Below are positions 9,406-19,096 of a stretch of DNA of 64,000 nucleotides, in pieces; position 1 is the first letter of the stretch; each line of letters opens with the position of its first letter. Source of the DNA: Peribacillus huizhouensis (GTDB lineage: Bacteria > Bacillota > Bacilli > Bacillales > DSM-1321); the NCBI RefSeq assembly GCF_014138605.1, contig NZ_JACJHX010000008.1:62001-126000 (forward strand). The letters run 5' to 3'. The position numbers and the translations under genes are program-made. The notes below the pieces were generated by a model. That model was not told where the DNA came from. It ran no database searches and saw only the letters and a program-made list of their open reading frames with translations.

Positions 9406-10605
9406 CTATTTATGTCTCTTTATATATGCACAGGCATTGTTACCCCCATGACCATGATTCGTTATTGCTACTTCATTTACCTCTTGATGCCAAGTTTCTG
9501 TCACAATGGACATTTCTTCATATCCCTCTTTATTGGTTCGAATTGTCGGAGGGATAAATCCGTGATTAATACTAATTAAAGAAGAAATAACCTGTAATAC
9601 CCCAATGGCTCCATATGGGTTACCAATCATACTTTTGATTGAAGTATAAGGAACGTTGTGATTAAATAATCTTTTGGAACATCTTTCCTCAATTCTATCA
9701 TTCACTTGAATTCCTAATGCCTGACTATTAATATAATCTGGTTTTCTTCCTTCTATCACTTCTTTTAAAGCGCTAATCATTTGTTCGCCAGTTTCTTCAA
9801 TAGAATAGATATGTACCCCATCATTGTTTGATACAATCTTGTCAATTTCACCTAAAATTTCAATATTCCTCTTTCGTGCATCTTTTTCTCTTTCCAGAAT
9901 TATTACTCCAGAACCTTCAGAAATTGCAAAACCTTTACTATGTTTATTGAATGGTACCGCACCTACATCTAGTGTTTGATTGATGGGAATAGACTTTGTT
10001 TTGGCAAAACCAAAACAAGCCATTTTATTCACTAAACTATCTGCACCTCCGACTACAGCTACATCTATAATACCATTTTTTAGGTATAGCATTGCATCTT
10101 GGATAGCTTCTAAGCTAGATGTACAACCAGTGGTTATCGTTTTTGTTATCCCCTTGATTGATAAATAATGAGCGATTTCAGCAGTAATGCTATGATAATT
10201 TGAAAAATGAGAAAAAGTTATGGGCACTTTCCTATAATTATTTTCATTTACATGAATGATTGAATCATGAAAAAGCTTCTCACCAATTGCTCCCACAGAG
10301 ATTCCAAAAAACAGCCCAACCTTTTTATCCGTTAAATCCGAAAGCTGAGCTTGTTTTAAGGCTTCCTTTCCGGATGCCATCCCGAGTAAAGTAGCCCTTG
10401 GTAATCGTTTAAACTTATTATCTGTCTCAAATTCATCTAAACCACTATTTAAACGCCCAATAATTGTTGTCTCACCATTTGGTGAAAGGTCTGTAACAGT
10501 TTCTAAACAACATATCCCATTTTTTAAATTATTTATGTATTGTGCAATATTATTTGTGTTTGGGGCTTTTACCCCATATCCTGTTATAACTACTTTATCT
10601 TTCAA
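9406..10605 (-). CDS. Ketosynthase-fold protein lacking both catalytic histidines
   Basis: The 399-residue protein has the thiolase fold of beta-ketoacyl-ACP synthases, with the nucleophile Cys161 in TTGCTSSLEA and a C-terminal GHGGNNACAYIK loop. The two histidines of the Cys-His-His triad are missing. The first motif (normally NAHGT) reads SQALG near 294, and the second (normally GHxxGAxG) reads GNPYGAIG near 328. Such changes are seen in chain-length-factor or non-condensing relatives, so true condensation is doubtful. Start: AAAGGGTGG is best spaced for the TTG at 10605 (MKDKVVITGYG); a GTG at 10614 is the alternative. It is cotranscribed with the sensor kinase downstream. No acyl carrier protein or other lipid gene is adjacent. 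Confidence 0.85.
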   Translation of the reverse strand: MKDKVVITGYGVKAPNTNNIAQYINNLKNGICCLETVTDLSPNGETTIIGRLNSGLDEFETDNKFKRLPRATLLGMASGKEALKQAQLSDLTDKKVGLFFGISVGAIGEKLFHDSIIHVNENNYRKVPITFSHFSNYHSITAEIAHYLSIKGITKTITTGCTSSLEAIQDAMLYLKNGIIDVAVVGGADSLVNKMACFGFAKTKSIPINQTLDVGAVPFNKHSKGFAISEGSGVIILEREKDARKRNIEILGEIDKIVSNNDGVHIYSIEETGEQMISALKEVIEGRKPDYINSQALGIQVNDRIEERCSKRLFNHNVPYTSIKSMIGNPYGAIGVLQVISSLISINHGFIPPTIRTNKEGYEEMSIVTETWHQEVNEVAITNHGHGGNNACAYIKRHK

Positions 10606-11146
10606 ACTTACCACCCTTTGATTATAAACTATTCCAAGATGTAATTATTCTAAATGAGATAGAAGGCAGTATTTATTATTATAGTATAATTTTCACGAAA
10701 ATTAGTGGACAGATATTTAAAAGGAGTGATTCATTTCAAAATAACCCATCGAGTTTTATTTTTTCGGAACTATTTCAACGAAAAAAAGATGGTCTTTATT
10801 TGATAAGGAACAAAACAATACTTTCCAAATTTCACCTTGGGCATTATTATTTTTTCATTTAATATATTAAACTGCTTGGTATTCTCTCATATTCACACCA
10901 TTAACTATTGAATTATATCATTATTCAGTTGGAATTCGCTACTTTTTACCCATTTATTCAATCGCTATTATATATAGTCCTCTACTAATATGTATTCTTT
11001 ATTAACCTACTCAAAATGAGAAAAAATATATTCATTTAATAATAGTCCTTTTGCAACAAAAGCAGCTCTCTAATGTTTTGTATGGAAAAAAAGCAACTGA
11101 ATTTATTTACTATACCTAAACTTAAACCCAGTTATCCTTTATCAGC
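10606..11146. other. Intergenic region without a recognised gene
   Basis: About 540 AT-rich bases between the ketosynthase promoter side and the transporter stop codon. An AAAAGGAGTG sequence near 10720 could drive a 25-codon frame starting GTG, but that is too short and too weak to call. No terminator with a clean U-tract and no structured RNA was recognised. Confidence 0.4.
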
Positions 11147-12040
11147 TTAGTTTTCTAAAAAAGTTTTTTTGTTTTGATCATAGGCAGGTTTAGGTGCTTT
11201 GAGCGTATAGAACAATCCACTAAAAATCAAAAATATACCCAGCCATTGGAACCAAACTGGACGAAAGCCAACCAGCAAGATATCTAAGAGAATGGCGACA
11301 GCAGGGTCTACAAATATCATAAAGGAAACGATGTTTGTAGATAGATGACGAATGCTATTAAAAAACAGAAGGTACACTATACCTGTATGAACAACACCAG
11401 TAAGAACTGCGTAAAACCATTGAGTAGTATTTATTGATGTATAACTTGGAAAATGAATAAAAGGAAGTAGAATTAGAATACCAATCAGCATTTGAAGGAA
11501 TGTGGTCGCATATACACTTGTCTTTGTAATACTTTTTCCAAGAAGCATTGTTGCTGCATAGAAAAATGCTGCAACAATTCCGTATATAATCCCTTTCCAT
11601 TCAAAAGTATTTGAGCTAAATCCTTCTGTTCCCATAATAAATAAAGTTCCTATAAAACATAGAGTGATAGCTAAGATTGAGAACAATTTCAACTTCTCTC
11701 TAAAAATAAAGCTACCTATAATTAGCACTATCATAGGTGCTAAATGATAGAGTGAAATAGCAATAGTCACCGATATTAATTCAAATGATTTAAAAAGGAA
11801 TATCCAGTTCAATAAATTGGCTGCCGCACAAAAAACGATTAATAGAAACTCCTTTAGATTCCATTTCTCTTTCTTAAAGTTACCTGTCACAATCCAAACT
11901 GTACATAAAAATATGGCTGCACACACACAACGAACAAATACCAGTTCAATTGCTGGAAGCCCAGTGAGCTCAGAAAAGAATCCGATAGAGCCGAATATTG
12001 CCATAGCTAGTGATAATTGCAGTATTGCTGTTTTATTCAT
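11147..12040 (-). CDS. EamA/DMT-family transporter
   Basis: A 297-residue integral membrane protein with ten predicted hydrophobic helices arranged as two EamA repeats. The first begins LSLAMAIFGSIGFFSE and the second WKGIIYGIVAAFFYAATMLLGK. The end IFLIFSGLFYTLKAP is typical of the family. These drug/metabolite transporters move amino acids, metabolites or drugs across the membrane; the substrate cannot be read from sequence. The ATG follows AAGGAG with good spacing. It appears monocistronic. Confidence 0.88.
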   Translation of the reverse strand: MNKTAILQLSLAMAIFGSIGFFSELTGLPAIELVFVRCVCAAIFLCTVWIVTGNFKKEKWNLKEFLLIVFCAAANLLNWIFLFKSFELISVTIAISLYHLAPMIVLIIGSFIFREKLKLFSILAITLCFIGTLFIMGTEGFSSNTFEWKGIIYGIVAAFFYAATMLLGKSITKTSVYATTFLQMLIGILILLPFIHFPSYTSINTTQWFYAVLTGVVHTGIVYLLFFNSIRHLSTNIVSFMIFVDPAVAILLDILLVGFRPVWFQWLGIFLIFSGLFYTLKAPKPAYDQNKKTFLEN

Positions 12041-12542
12041 TATATCTCCTTACTATTTTACAAAATTACCATACTTTCAAGTATACCTCACAAATGATAT
12101 TTCCAAAAGGTACTTAACAAGGCACCTCTTTCATGATTATCAGTTGTTATCCTAACAGTCGACAAACAACTTAAGCGTAAATTAACCCAGTAATACTTCT
12201 ATTTACGCACTCTGTATGTATCTCAATCCTTGCCTATTAACTATCGATTTGTGAAAGACCAATACAATAAGCTGTGAACTTATGTTAATGTGTTCACAGC
12301 TTAAAAAGTTAGCCTACCTTTATTTGTTGTATAGATACGCTACCTTGAAGTACATTTAGAATTCTATCTCACTATATAAAACTCTATTTGGAATACTTCT
12401 CTATGAATTTACATATATAGATGCTATCAAGTGAAACTTCAATCAGTGGGGGTTCCTCATCCCCACTGATTGTTAGCAGAACCGTTCGAGGTTTTACTGC
12501 ATCTTCAAGCGAAATAATAAAATTCAAGTTTACTATAATAAT
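12041..12542. other. Intergenic region with an 11-bp perfect inverted repeat
   Basis: No gene was recognised. AAGCTGTGAAC (12269-12279) and GTTCACAGCTT (12292-12302) form a perfect inverted repeat with a 12-base loop, but neither strand has a proper U-tract. The dispersed hairpin repeat copy B starts at 12427, just past the metH stop on its strand, and may serve as the metH 3' end structure. Confidence 0.5.
12427..12500. repeat. Dispersed hairpin repeat, copy B (downstream of metH)
   Basis: TCAAGTGAAACTTCAATCAG is followed by a perfect 12-bp inverted repeat (CAATCAGTGGGG / CCCCACTGATTG) and GTTAGC. It matches copy C (19429-19479, inverted) at almost every position over about 50 bases and copy A in structure. 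Open frames over copies B and C share the peptide LSSETSIS only because the DNA repeat is the same; they are not genes. Confidence 0.75.
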
Positions 12543-15500
12543 TTACCTTTCTACATTAAAATATCGTGCTTCAGGATGTGCAAAAACAATTGCAGAGACG
12601 GAGGCTTCTGGTTCCATCATAAATCCTTCAGTTAATTCTACACCGATATCTTGAGGTTTTAAGAGACGGAAAAGCTTTTCCTGATCCTCAAGATTAGGAC
12701 ATGCAGGATAACCGAATGAGAAACGTTGACCTGTATATTTTGCTGCGAAACGTTCTTTCATCGTCATTTCTATCGGATCGCTAATCCCCTGTGCATCTCT
12801 CATCAAATGATGCATTCTTTCAGCAAAACCTTCAGCCGTTTCAAGGGCGAGAGATTGTATCGCATGGCTTTTTAAGAAGTCACCTTCCTGCTTCCATTTT
12901 TCTGCCCATTTTCTAATTCCTTTACCAGCCGAAACAAGAAAGAAACCGACAAAATCCATTTCACCTGACGAAACAGGTTTTATATAATCAGCCAAACATA
13001 AGTATGGGCTACTTTCCTGACGAGGAAAATCGAATTCCTCCAAAATTTCCTTGTGGTTATCAGGATTGTATATTTTAACTTTATTACCTTCACTTTGTGC
13101 AGGGAAGAACTGATAAATACCATTTAAACTGTATTCATGATTTGACTTTAAAAAATCGATAAGTTCATCAACAAGGTCATTAAGCTCGATCGCCCGCTCA
13201 TCTCCCTGATTTAGTAGTGCAGCCACTTTTCCTTTCAAACCAAGATGGTGACCAATCAACATTTGCCTGTTTATGTATGGTTGAACGACTTCAATTGGAT
13301 AGTTCTTTAATACATGACGTAGTTGATCAATTGGCTTCTTGACAGGAGCGACAGATAACGGTTTTACTTCTGCTTTTTTTCGTTCCGGTTTTTCCATTGT
13401 AGCCACGATCGCCGCATTTTCCCTTGCTATCTCTCGTTTTTCATTTACTTCCCTTAGATACTCTGTTTTTTTATGATCGTCATGTAAAATATTTGCAACT
13501 GCAAGCCCGTCCATTGCATCTTTTGAGTATAAAACTGGACCATCATACTCAGGAGAAATTTTGAAATCTGTAAATTTACGTGATAATGCGGCACCTCCAA
13601 CCAGAATAGGAATGTCAATGCCTGTTTGTTTTAAATCCTGCGCTGTAAGGACCATTTGCTGAGCTGATTTGACAAGTAATCCAGACAGTCCAATAACTGT
13701 TGGGTTATGTTTACGAACCTCTTCAATGATTTGTTGTGAAGACACCTTTATCCCAAGATCGATTACTTCATAGCCATTGTTGGATAGAATAATGTCCACT
13801 AAGTTTTTGCCAATATCGTGCACATCACCTTTGACAGTCGCTAGTAGCACTTTTCCTTTTTTCGCACTGTCTTCTGTATTTTCCATTAGCGGTTCAAGAT
13901 GAGTAACAGCCGCTTTCATAGCTTCAGCACTTTGTAAAACCTCCGCAACGATAAGCTGATTGTCATTAAAGAGGCGACCCACTTCCCCCATCCCGTCCAT
14001 TAGCGGTCCGTTAATGATTTCAAGCGGTTCATCTCCGCGTTCAAGTGCCATATTTAGGTCAGTAATTAAGCCTTCTTTTGTACCCTCAATAATATAATTT
14101 GCCAATCGTTCATCTAGAGGAAGGACGGCGGTATTTTCTTTTTTCTCGGCCTTTTTACCACGATAAAATTCTGTGAAAGTCGCTAATGATTCTGATGATG
14201 TATCGAACAATAGTGCTTCAGCCAGTTTGACCTCTTCTTCCGGAATCGAAGCAAAGCGTTCTAATTTTTCTGTATTGACAATCGCATAATCCAATCCCGC
14301 TTTTGTACAATGATAAAGGAAAACGGCATTGAGGATTTCTCTTCCCCTTGGCGGAAGACCAAATGAAACGTTAGATATCCCGAGAATTAGCAGACATTCA
14401 GGAAAAGTTTCTTTGATTGCCTGAATTCCTTTTACCGTTTCAAGGGCAGATCCGATATACTGCTCATCTCCTGTCCCAACTGGAAATACAAGCGGATCGA
14501 AAATCAAATCACGTTCTAACAATCCATATTTATTGACTAGTAAATCAACAGAACGCTTAGCAATTTCAAGCTTTCTCTCGGCGCTAACCGCCATCCCCTC
14601 TTCATCGATTGTACCGACAACGACGCTAGCGCCATATTGATGGATAAGTGGTACAATCTTTTCAAAGCGATCTTCTCCATCCTCAAGATTAATAGAGTTA
14701 ATGATCGCTTTGCCCTGCGATCTTTTTAACGCTTCCTCCAAGACAGCTTCATCCGTTGTATCAATCACAAGTGGTACCTTGATTTTCTTAACCACCTCAG
14801 TGACGAACTCTTTTATATTTCCTAATTCATCATCATCAGGATCAGCCAGACAAATATCAATGACATGAGCACCTTTTTTCACTTGTGCTCGAGCAATTTC
14901 TGCCGCCTGCTCAAATTTCTTTTCCCTAATTAGTTCCTTGAATTTACGCGACCCGATAACATTCGTCCGTTCACCGACAAATAACGGACGCATTGAATCA
15001 TCATAGATTAGGGGTTCAATTCCTGATATTGCATGACCGTGTGTATTATTTTCAATAGTTCGTGGCTCAATCAATTCTAGTACTTTTACTAATGCAGCTA
15101 TATGCTCAGGGGTTGTACCGCAACAACCACCAATGATATTTACCCAGCCTTTTTCTGCAAACTGTTTCATTTTCTCTGCTAAAGAAATCGGTGATTCGTG
15201 ATAATGCCCTTCCTCATCTGGGAGTCCGGCATTTGGATAACAACTAACAGCTCGATTTGATAAATTCGCCAATGTTCTAATATGGTCAATCATGAACTCT
15301 GGTCCAGTCGCACAATTCAATCCGACCGCAAGTGGATTCATATGTTCACATGAAAGATAAAACGCTTCTATCGACTGACCGGCAAGTGTCGTTCCCATCG
15401 GTTCAATTGTGCCAGAGATCATAATGGGTACTTCTCGTCCGAATTTAGCAAACGCCGCTTTTATTCCAGAAAAGGCTGCCTTCACATTTAACATATCCTG

Positions 15501-15992
15501 ACATGTTTCAATAAGAAGTAAATCCACTCCACCATCTAGCAGTCCTAATGCCTGTTCTTCATAAGAAGCAGTCAAAGCTTCAAATGTAGTTCCACCAGTT
15601 ACAGACAAGGTCTTTGTCGTTGGTCCCATAGCTCCTGCCACGAATCTAGGCCATTCATTACTCGAATATTTTTCGCAAGCAGCTTTAGCAATTTCGGCAG
15701 ATTCTTTGTTTAGTTTATATGCCAGATAACTTATTTGATATTCATCAAGCACGATACTTGTTGCACCAAATGTATTTGTTTCGATGATGTCTGCACCAGC
15801 TGCCAAATATCTTTCATGGATGGATCGAATGATATCAGGTTGGGTTATCGTTAAATATTCGTTACAGCCATCATATTGTTCACCACCAAAATCCTCTGCG
15901 GTTAAATTCTCTGCTTGTAACATAGTCCCCATCGCGCCATCTAGTAATAAAATTTTCTTTTTCATTTGTTCCTGTATTAACTGTTTACTCAT
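12543..15992 (-). CDS. metH: Cobalamin-dependent methionine synthase
   Basis: It transfers a methyl group from methyltetrahydrofolate through cobalamin to homocysteine. The 1149-residue protein has all four modules. The homocysteine domain carries zinc ligands in NCATGP near 225 and GGCCGT near 290. The pterin domain follows (FVGERTNVIGSRKF). The B12 domain has the cobalt-binding histidine in GDVHDIGKN near 725 and GLSGLLVKS. The C-terminal AdoMet reactivation domain covers about 870-1149. Its start overlaps the stop of the upstream yitJ-like gene by 8 bases, indicating translational coupling, and both lie behind the SAM riboswitch at 18284-18440. The ATG follows GGAGGTGG. Confidence 0.97.
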   Translation of the reverse strand: MSKQLIQEQMKKKILLLDGAMGTMLQAENLTAEDFGGEQYDGCNEYLTITQPDIIRSIHERYLAAGADIIETNTFGATSIVLDEYQISYLAYKLNKESAEIAKAACEKYSSNEWPRFVAGAMGPTTKTLSVTGGTTFEALTASYEEQALGLLDGGVDLLLIETCQDMLNVKAAFSGIKAAFAKFGREVPIMISGTIEPMGTTLAGQSIEAFYLSCEHMNPLAVGLNCATGPEFMIDHIRTLANLSNRAVSCYPNAGLPDEEGHYHESPISLAEKMKQFAEKGWVNIIGGCCGTTPEHIAALVKVLELIEPRTIENNTHGHAISGIEPLIYDDSMRPLFVGERTNVIGSRKFKELIREKKFEQAAEIARAQVKKGAHVIDICLADPDDDELGNIKEFVTEVVKKIKVPLVIDTTDEAVLEEALKRSQGKAIINSINLEDGEDRFEKIVPLIHQYGASVVVGTIDEEGMAVSAERKLEIAKRSVDLLVNKYGLLERDLIFDPLVFPVGTGDEQYIGSALETVKGIQAIKETFPECLLILGISNVSFGLPPRGREILNAVFLYHCTKAGLDYAIVNTEKLERFASIPEEEVKLAEALLFDTSSESLATFTEFYRGKKAEKKENTAVLPLDERLANYIIEGTKEGLITDLNMALERGDEPLEIINGPLMDGMGEVGRLFNDNQLIVAEVLQSAEAMKAAVTHLEPLMENTEDSAKKGKVLLATVKGDVHDIGKNLVDIILSNNGYEVIDLGIKVSSQQIIEEVRKHNPTVIGLSGLLVKSAQQMVLTAQDLKQTGIDIPILVGGAALSRKFTDFKISPEYDGPVLYSKDAMDGLAVANILHDDHKKTEYLREVNEKREIARENAAIVATMEKPERKKAEVKPLSVAPVKKPIDQLRHVLKNYPIEVVQPYINRQMLIGHHLGLKGKVAALLNQGDERAIELNDLVDELIDFLKSNHEYSLNGIYQFFPAQSEGNKVKIYNPDNHKEILEEFDFPRQESSPYLCLADYIKPVSSGEMDFVGFFLVSAGKGIRKWAEKWKQEGDFLKSHAIQSLALETAEGFAERMHHLMRDAQGISDPIEMTMKERFAAKYTGQRFSFGYPACPNLEDQEKLFRLLKPQDIGVELTEGFMMEPEASVSAIVFAHPEARYFNVER

Positions 15993-17835
15993 ATGCTCCC
16001 ACCTCCGAAGTTTGCCTACTATCTACTTTTCTAATATGTTTCGTCAATTTTACAGTCATGTCATAATATAAAAACGGGGTAATTAAATAAATTCCCTTAA
16101 ATTTATCCATGGCAGCATCAAGCAATTCCTTGGCAATGGCTACTCCTTCATTTTTAGCTTTATTTAGATCATTACCTGCAGATGCCATTGCTCTGCGGAC
16201 CTCGTCTGGCAATAGGATACCTGGCACTTCGTTATGGATAAACTCAGCATTTCTTGAACTTGTTAATGGCATAATACCAAGAAATATAGGTGTTTCTAAA
16301 TGCTGCGTGGCTTCATATACTTCCTCTATTTGCTTCACAGAATAAATTGGTTGTGTCAAAAAAGAGTCAGCCCCACAGGAAATCTTCTTTTCAATCCGTT
16401 TAACTGCTTTATCGAGATATTTAACATTTGGATTAAAAGCAGCAGCAACTTTAAAATTCGTTTTTTGTCCTAGACTTTGCCCAGAAAAAGAAAGTCCTTC
16501 ATTAAATTGTTTGACAAGACTTATTAAATCTAATGATGATAAATCATATACAGATGTCGCTCCCGGAAAATCACCGATTTTAGATGGGTCTCCAGTTACG
16601 ACTAAAATTTCATTTAAACCAAGTGTTTGCAAACCCAACAAGTGCGATTGTAAACCGATTAAATTACGGTCACGGCATGTTATATGAAGAAGCGGCTTTA
16701 TTTCATGCTGTGTTTTCAAAAGTGTACCTAATGCCACATTAGAAATTCGCGGTGAGGCGAGCGAATTATCGGCCATAGTAACTGAGTCTACCCCTGCTTT
16801 CTTTAAAGCAATGGCACCTTTCATAAAGGCTTCAATCCCTAATTTTTTTGGAGGATCCAATTCAACTAAAATCGTTCTTTCCACTTTTGCTTTTTCATGG
16901 AATGCTTGCCCTTCATCAGAATTCCCCACTTCAATAATCTCGATGTCTCTTATTTTTATTTTTTTATCTTGAACTGGAGCTAGCGTACTTACAGCATTTT
17001 TTATTGCTTCAATATGAAAAGGCGTTGTGCCACAACAGCCTCCGATAATGGATGCTCCCTGCTCTCTAAGCTCAAGTGCGGAAGAAGCAAAATATTCAGG
17101 TACTGCGTCATATACAAGTCTTCCATCGACATAATCGGGTAAACTGGCATTCGGGAACACGGCAAGTGCTGCCTGTTTTGGTAACGAAACAGATTCCAAT
17201 GCACGAATCATATGATGTGGACCAAGTCGGCAGTTAATACCGACTACATCTGTTCCCAACTGCTCTAATCTTTGAAAAGCATCGTTTAACGACATCCCAT
17301 TTTGTAGGTTTCCAATATCATGAAGTGAGACATTTGAGATGATTGGTAAATCCGTTTCCTGACGTGCAATTTGAAGAACAGTCTCCAATTCTTCAAAATC
17401 ATAAAACGTTTCAAGTATAACACCGTCTGGACCTTCAAGTAGGAGACTATATAACTGCTCCCGGAAAATCCGTTTGATCTCCTCCAAGCTTAAATCTGAT
17501 TTACGTATACTTCTTAAGGCACCTATCGTACCAAATACAAATGCATTCCCTTGTGCCGCCACCTTTTTTGCAATTGCAATGCCTTTACGATTGATTTGAC
17601 TTACCTGATCCTCCAATCCATAACGCTTTAACTTATAAAAATTAGCCCCATATGTATTCGATTGGATAATATCGGCTCCCGCATTCAAATATGTTTGGTG
17701 AATCGTTTCAATTTGATTTGGATTCGTGATATTCAATTCTTCATAACAGAAGTCAATGCCGTGGGAATACAATAAAGTTCCCATTGCTCCTTCTCCTACT
17801 AATATTCGTTTTTTCATTTCTTGACGAAAATCCAT
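15985..17835 (-). CDS. yitJ: Bifunctional homocysteine S-methyltransferase / 5,10-methylenetetrahydrofolate reductase
   Basis: A two-domain enzyme. Residues 1 to about 290 are a homocysteine methyltransferase domain with zinc cysteines in NCRLGP and GGCCGTTP. Residues from about 320 to 610 are a MetF-type flavoprotein reductase (VTMADNSLASPR, VVTGDPSKIGDFPG, QPIYSVKQIEE) that makes methyltetrahydrofolate for MetH. Start: the ATG at 17835 has AAAGAGGG five bases upstream and gives 616 residues, matching B. subtilis YitJ (about 612). A longer frame reaching 17901 lacks a ribosome site. It is the first gene of the S-box-controlled methionine operon, with metH next. Confidence 0.93.
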   Translation of the reverse strand: MDFRQEMKKRILVGEGAMGTLLYSHGIDFCYEELNITNPNQIETIHQTYLNAGADIIQSNTYGANFYKLKRYGLEDQVSQINRKGIAIAKKVAAQGNAFVFGTIGALRSIRKSDLSLEEIKRIFREQLYSLLLEGPDGVILETFYDFEELETVLQIARQETDLPIISNVSLHDIGNLQNGMSLNDAFQRLEQLGTDVVGINCRLGPHHMIRALESVSLPKQAALAVFPNASLPDYVDGRLVYDAVPEYFASSALELREQGASIIGGCCGTTPFHIEAIKNAVSTLAPVQDKKIKIRDIEIIEVGNSDEGQAFHEKAKVERTILVELDPPKKLGIEAFMKGAIALKKAGVDSVTMADNSLASPRISNVALGTLLKTQHEIKPLLHITCRDRNLIGLQSHLLGLQTLGLNEILVVTGDPSKIGDFPGATSVYDLSSLDLISLVKQFNEGLSFSGQSLGQKTNFKVAAAFNPNVKYLDKAVKRIEKKISCGADSFLTQPIYSVKQIEEVYEATQHLETPIFLGIMPLTSSRNAEFIHNEVPGILLPDEVRRAMASAGNDLNKAKNEGVAIAKELLDAAMDKFKGIYLITPFLYYDMTVKLTKHIRKVDSRQTSEVGAYE

Positions 17836-18283
17836 AATTACCCTCTTTCTGAGGAATATCGCAAGTCTTTCATTATGGGACATCCTCACTGTTTTCATCA
17901 TTCTTATTTATTTTCGAAGCATTCCATTACTGAAATTGGTATGTTAGCTTGTAAAGTTTACTCAGTTTTCGTACTCACTGTTTTTGTATATCATGATAAA
18001 GTAAACCACAATCGCCTTAAACAAATGCCGACAGTTATAGTGAATCTTGACCATTTTGTATTTGCGCAATCATCTTCTGTTCTTTCAATTAATTACATTC
18101 TAAATATTCTTTCTTTTATCAACGAAATTTTCCTCCTTTTTCGTTTATCTCGCTAACCTTTATGGATTCATACCAAGCTATCATTTTAAGGAGAGCCACT
18201 CCTTATCACATGTTTGACTTTAGTATTTAGATGTAAGTTGCTTACGTTCAAAACTATTTAAAAAAACTTTCTTAACTTTATAC
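17836..18283 (-). other. Long leader between SAM riboswitch and yitJ, with a vestigial start site
   Basis: This 450-base stretch is far longer than most S-box leaders. A very good AAAAAGGAGG site near 18135 is followed after 9 bases by TTG and only nine codons before a stop, with further stops beyond in all frames. It may be the remnant of a gene once sitting directly behind the riboswitch. No intact gene is visible. Confidence 0.45.
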
Positions 18284-18440
18284 AAAAAAACCTCTTCTTA
18301 TAATTAAGAAGAGGTTTTAGCACTTTTTGCTATTTACTCTTCTTATCTTCAAGCTTCTCGCTTCTGGAATTAGCACAGTACAAAATAGTCTGTTGCTGAG
18401 GTATCAATGGGCCAGTCCCTCCACCTCTCTGGATAAGAAA
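18284..18440 (-). promoter_or_regulatory. SAM-I (S-box) riboswitch with terminator
   Basis: On the reverse strand CTTATCCAGAGAGGTGGAGG, GGACTGGCCC, ACCTCAGCAACA, GTGCTAATTCC and GATAAG follow the SAM-I consensus, with P1 closed by CTTATC/GATAAG. A 13-bp stem (AAACCTCTTCTTA / TAAGAAGAGGTTT) with a U-tract at 18284-18317 is the terminator. SAM binding should stop transcription into yitJ-metH. Confidence 0.95.
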
Positions 18441-18632
18441 ATTATTTATTTAGTTTTAATATAATTATTACTCTATAGATATTACTACTAAATGTCAAGA
18501 TTGATTGTAAGAAAAATTCTGAATAAATGAATTATTATTCACTAAGAAGACATAATTATTTTAAGCTATATGTACAATGCCCAAATACCCAATGATCAGG
18601 TCTTTAAGTAATGGGGTACATCTTTAGAATAT

Positions 18633-18866
18633 AAAAAAACCAGTTCAATAAAGAACTGGTTTTGTCCCTAGCAATTAGGTAGCCGCCATTGCCGTAAGCT
18701 CAGTAATAAAGTTTTAAACCACCACTCCTCAAAGTGGGTGTTTGCAAAAACAGTCCTGTATGTCCTCAGTCAATGAAAAAGGCCTGACATTCTTGTTTTG
18801 ATATAAAACTCCCTATTACAGCTTAAAGGTTAAAACTTAATTATCAATACGTACAACGCAGCTTGT
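18633..18866 (-). ncRNA. Structured small RNA with own promoter and terminator (6S-like candidate)
   Basis: The reverse-strand transcript runs from a sigma-A promoter (18873-18901) to a terminator (GAACTGG stem plus T-run, 18633-18662). A roughly 20-bp outer helix is formed by 18804-18824 and 18695-18717 (AAGCT..GTAATA..AGTTTTA against TAAAACT..TATTAC..AGCTT). Inside it are a CACTCC-type hairpin on the 3' side (18720-18740) and a long inner arm. A closing helix, an open centre with a 3'-side hairpin and a long terminal arm recall 6S RNA. I could not match a known family by sequence, so 6S is an inference and an unknown riboswitch remains possible. No open frame follows directly. Confidence 0.5.
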
Positions 18867-18872
18867 ATTAGT

Positions 18873-18901
18873 ATAATATCTGAAATGAACAAGAATTGCA
18901 A
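18873..18901 (-). promoter_or_regulatory. Sigma-A promoter for the small RNA
   Basis: Reverse strand: -35 TTGCAA (18896-18901), 17-base spacer, -10 TATTAT (18873-18878). Transcription would begin near 18866 and read through the structured RNA to its terminator. Confidence 0.65.
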
Positions 18902-19037
18902 GCCTATTGATTGGATAATACAATTCATTATGCTTTTAATCGCGGTTTAATTAACCCCATTTTGGGAATAAAAAAAGACTTGTCAAAGTTTCACTTATAT
19001 CTAAGTATGTTCACGAGCCTTCCATTAAACTTCCACC

Positions 19038-19065
19038 TTGCAAACGCTTAAGAAAAGTCTATAAT
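19038..19065 (+). promoter_or_regulatory. Sigma-A promoter of tatA
   Basis: -35 TTGCAA (19038-19043), 16-base spacer, -10 TATAAT (19060-19065), about 30 bases before the tatA start. Confidence 0.65.
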
Positions 19066-19096
19066 AATAAATATCTACATAAGAGGAGTGAAATTT

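Noticed and set aside
12269-12302. Perfect 11-bp inverted repeat as metH terminator
   Set aside because: No U-tract on the metH strand and it lies beyond the repeat hairpin.
12421-12654. Plus-strand frame with LSSETSIS peptide, also seen in the reverse frame at 19344-19574
   Set aside because: The shared peptide comes from the dispersed DNA repeat; the frames run antisense into metH or over noncoding hairpins and lack ribosome sites.
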